Origin: Sacculina carcini
Lineage: Eukaryota > Arthropoda > Thecostraca > Sacculinidae
Length of the DNA: 64,000 bases
Reading direction: 5' to 3'
Assembly (NCBI GenBank): GCA_916048095.2
Contig: OU696596.1
Coordinates: forward strand, 2,937,195-3,001,194
Shown here: positions 63,472 through 64,000 of the stretch, one piece after another
Layout of the letters: every line of letters begins with the position of its first letter
How positions within the stretch are numbered: position 1 is the first letter of the stretch
Notes under the pieces: model-generated
The model's input: only the letters and a program-made list of their open reading frames with translations
Told to the model about the DNA's origin: nothing
Database searches by the model: none
Translations under genes and position numbers: made by a program

Positions 63472-63955
63472 TTTATCAATATAACCATCAAGCCTGTCAC
63501 TGCAACGCTCCACACCGCACGCGTTGTACGTGAGACCTTGCGCCAATATCAATGGAGATGATCATCATTCTTAGGAGAATAATATATGCATTGACACGAT
63601 TATTCTAGTTAACTCTTTGATATAACTTTTGAAAATAAAAATATTTGATGAAACTGCAGCAATATTAAAAATATCACTTCTTAGTCCTCCTGAGAGAATG
63701 TTACATATGTTTGCCAGACGATCTCGGGGCAAACATATCCTTTTTTGGAAATTTGTCTGAACCTCTATTTTAGGGCACGTTCTATAGTCATATACTGCTT
63801 TGCTTCATAGAATGCCGCTCAATCTTCGTCATTGCGCAACAATTTGCAGTAAAGTGTTCTCTTCGATATTTCCACTCGCCTCACAGGCAAGGATGATATG
63901 CATTTATGCAGGTATTCCAGTGGTCCCTTAATGACAGAAATGCAATTGTCATGTG
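63472..63955 (-). promoter_or_regulatory. Presumed EIF3F 5' UTR and promoter region
   Basis: 480 bp upstream of the EIF3F start. No clear TATA box, no ORF. Assignment is by position only. Confidence 0.3.
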
Positions 63956-64000
63956 TTTCCCGAGTAGCTCAGTGGCTGAACTATCGTGAACTAAGCGCTG
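63956..64000 (+). repeat. tRNA-like head cut by the window end
   Basis: CCCGAGTAGCTCAGTGGCTG has a good Pol III A box (TAGCTCAGTGG). The B box would lie beyond the window; tRNA gene or SINE cannot be told apart. Confidence 0.5.

Overview
This is a nuclear genomic window from an animal. Two conserved protein genes with many short exons and GT/AG introns lie on the minus strand, inside a dense mobile-element landscape: six recognisable LTR retrotransposons, a hAT transposase gene, tRNA-derived SINEs, MITE-like repeats and very long CA/TG arrays. The divergence of both host proteins from the human and fly ones I know suggests an invertebrate bilaterian, perhaps a lophotrochozoan or flatworm. The sequence alone does not settle this.

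Host genes. (1) Proprotein convertase 2 (PCSK2) runs from an ATG at 37431 down to a stop at 9397. I could join 13 exons by eye with GT/AG borders and matching phases; they total 1944 nt (647 codons plus stop), about the length of human PC2. The model has signal peptide, prodomain, Asp/His/Ser triad, the PC2-type oxyanion Asp and the P domain. (2) Upstream on the same strand lies EIF3F (eukaryotic initiation factor 3 subunit F), ATG at 63471. Six exons (249 codons) run to 59820; the short C-terminal exon was not found.

Mobile elements, left to right. Element A (1-3318, cut by the window edge) is a decayed pol. Elements C (11431-16142) and E (16527-21171) are decayed Ty3/Gypsy copies in PCSK2 intron 10. 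Element B (25316-29450), in PCSK2 intron 6, has lost its integrase. Between the genes lie element D (41328-45795, apparently intact with identical LTRs), element G (46401-50478) and a hAT gene (50537-58327) whose first intron contains element F (52075-57007). A, B and D form one divergent LTR-element lineage; C, E, F and G are more ordinary Ty3/Gypsy types.

Most notable observations. B and D share a 12-nt sequence right after the 5' LTR that is the complement of the first 12 nt of animal tRNA-Phe, not of a tRNA 3' end. G carries a 14-nt post-LTR sequence exactly complementary to a stretch of its own LTR, which suggests Tf1-like self-priming. D has a textbook -1 frameshift signal (GGGAAAC, 5-nt spacer, perfect 9-bp stem) at the gag/pol overlap. 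Both host genes have several 3' splice sites preceded by TG-rich arrays, and CA arrays inside the genes are strongly biased to read as UG in the transcripts.
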